A stretch of 64,000 nt of DNA from positions 1-64,000 of the forward strand of contig NZ_PSNX01000012.1 in NCBI RefSeq assembly GCF_002930615.1. Reading direction: 5' to 3'. The notes under the pieces are model-generated. The model searched no databases. It had not been told where the DNA came from and saw only the letters and a program-made list of their open reading frames with translations. Shown one piece after another: positions 63,276-64,000 of the stretch. This DNA comes from Caldimonas caldifontis. Lineage in GTDB: Bacteria > Pseudomonadota > Gammaproteobacteria > Burkholderiales > Burkholderiaceae_C. The translations under genes were made by a program, and so were the position numbers. Positions within the stretch are counted from its first letter, which is position 1. Each line of letters opens with the position of its first letter.

Positions 63276-64000
63276 ATGTCCGAGATTCTTGTCGTGTGGG
63301 AGGGCCTGGTGGACTGGCTCGCCAATGGGGTACTCCAGGCTGCCTGGTGGCAGATCCTGGCCTTCACCCTGGTGGCCACGCACATCACCATCGCCTCCGT
63401 CACGATTTTTCTGCACCGCTCGCAGGCGCACCGGTCGCTCGACCTGCACCCGATCGCGGCGCACTTCTTCCGCTTCTGGCTGTGGCTCACCACCGGCATG
63501 GTGACCAAGGAGTGGGTGGCCATCCACCGCAAGCACCACGCCAAGTGTGAAACCGAGGAAGACCCGCACAGCCCGGTGGCGCATGGCATCAAGACCGTGC
63601 TGCTGACCGGCAGCGAGCTCTACCGCGCCGAGGCCAAAAACCAGGAGACGCTGACCAAGTACGGCCACAACACGCCGGATGACTGGATGGAGCGCAACGT
63701 CTACAGCCGATTCACCTGGCAGGGCGTGGGCCTCATGCTCATCATCGACCTGGCGCTCTTCGGTGCCATCGGCGCCACGGTGTGGGCCGTGCAGATGCTG
63801 TGGATCCCGATCACTGCTGCGGGCATCATCAATGGCCTGGGTCACTGGTGGGGCTACCGCAATTTCGAGGCGGCTGATGCCTCCACCAATATCTCGCCCT
63901 GGGGCATCATCATTGGCGGCGAGGAACTGCACAACAACCACCACACCTACCCGACCTCGGCCAAGCTGTCGGTCAAGAAGTACGAGTTCGACATCGGCTG
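63276..64000 (+). CDS. Acyl-CoA/fatty acid desaturase (partial, runs off the window)
   Basis: The first 241 residues of a membrane di-iron desaturase. All three His boxes are present: HRSQAHRS near 47-54, HRKHHAKCETEEDPHSP near 84, and HNNHHTYP near 219. Paired hydrophobic segments lie at about 18-45, 60-75 and 145-180. It is of the delta-9 stearoyl-CoA desaturase type and introduces a double bond in acyl chains. The ATG at 63276 is preceded by GAAAGG. The 3' end lies outside the window. Confidence 0.93.
   Translation, partial: MSEILVVWEGLVDWLANGVLQAAWWQILAFTLVATHITIASVTIFLHRSQAHRSLDLHPIAAHFFRFWLWLTTGMVTKEWVAIHRKHHAKCETEEDPHSPVAHGIKTVLLTGSELYRAEAKNQETLTKYGHNTPDDWMERNVYSRFTWQGVGLMLIIDLALFGAIGATVWAVQMLWIPITAAGIINGLGHWWGYRNFEAADASTNISPWGIIIGGEELHNNHHTYPTSAKLSVKKYEFDIG

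Overview
The window is high-GC chromosomal DNA in which almost every ORF is a long, orthodox bacterial gene. The gene set points to a beta-proteobacterium of the order Burkholderiales, in the Comamonadaceae/Leptothrix-Rubrivivax neighbourhood. Indicators are two cyanophycin synthetases with an associated ABC transporter, a norR / ytfE-like / norB locus built like that of Cupriavidus, hemA-prfA-prmC, a TrpS with a C-terminal extra domain, and DUF1289/DUF3717 and UPF0391 proteins. Species cannot be named from the sequence alone.

Layout. 1-81 is the right end of an insertion sequence that has cut off a membrane sensor gene (82-1758, minus); uspA and a DUF454 membrane protein follow. 2744-7402 is a nitric-oxide defence module: NorR, three NorR-type sites and a sigma-54 promoter, then dnrN and quinol NO reductase norB. 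7403-15126 is a cyanophycin locus: DUF1854 protein and an exporter-type ABC half-transporter with a PH-like N-terminus, divergent from two cyanophycin synthetases (one with a degraded Mur-ligase half, one complete). 15127-18424 holds a manganese exporter-type gene behind a yybP-ykoY riboswitch, a double GNAT (ArsN2-ArsN1-like fusion), a Na/Pi cotransporter-like gene, an S4 protein and an FKBP isomerase. 18531-23721 is a signalling run: EAL phosphodiesterase, Ser/Thr kinase and hybrid histidine kinase. 23731-29936 is mostly housekeeping (GNAT, aldo/keto reductase, YbaK, PlsY, RidA) plus a second hybrid kinase and a YrdC/YciO protein.

30127-34802 (minus) is a probable copper-uptake operon: DUF2946 protein, TonB receptor, PepSY membrane protein, PCu(A)C chaperone. 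A decayed LysR fragment, HU, an M48 protease, a 5'-nucleotidase, an SLC13 permease, small envelope proteins, a SulP transporter and a secreted S41 peptidase follow. 45610-48883 (minus) is hemA-prfA-prmC. Then come a degenerate-GGDEF membrane protein, miaB, tRNA-Met(CAU), and the sulfate uptake operon cysA-sbp-cysT-cysW (52536-56359), whose leader carries a hairpin over the start region. 56522-59350 is a Spy/CpxP-like periplasmic protein with an OmpR-type regulator and CpxA-like kinase. The window ends with DUF1289, trpS, purN, an RsmB-family methyltransferase and a truncated fatty acid desaturase.

The most interesting material is the cyanophycin locus with its PH-domain ABC exporter and Mur-dead second synthetase, the textbook NorR/sigma-54 control region, the Mn riboswitch that corrects a gene start, the fused ArsN-like acetyltransferases, and the cysA leader hairpin. 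No CRISPR array, prophage or integron was seen.
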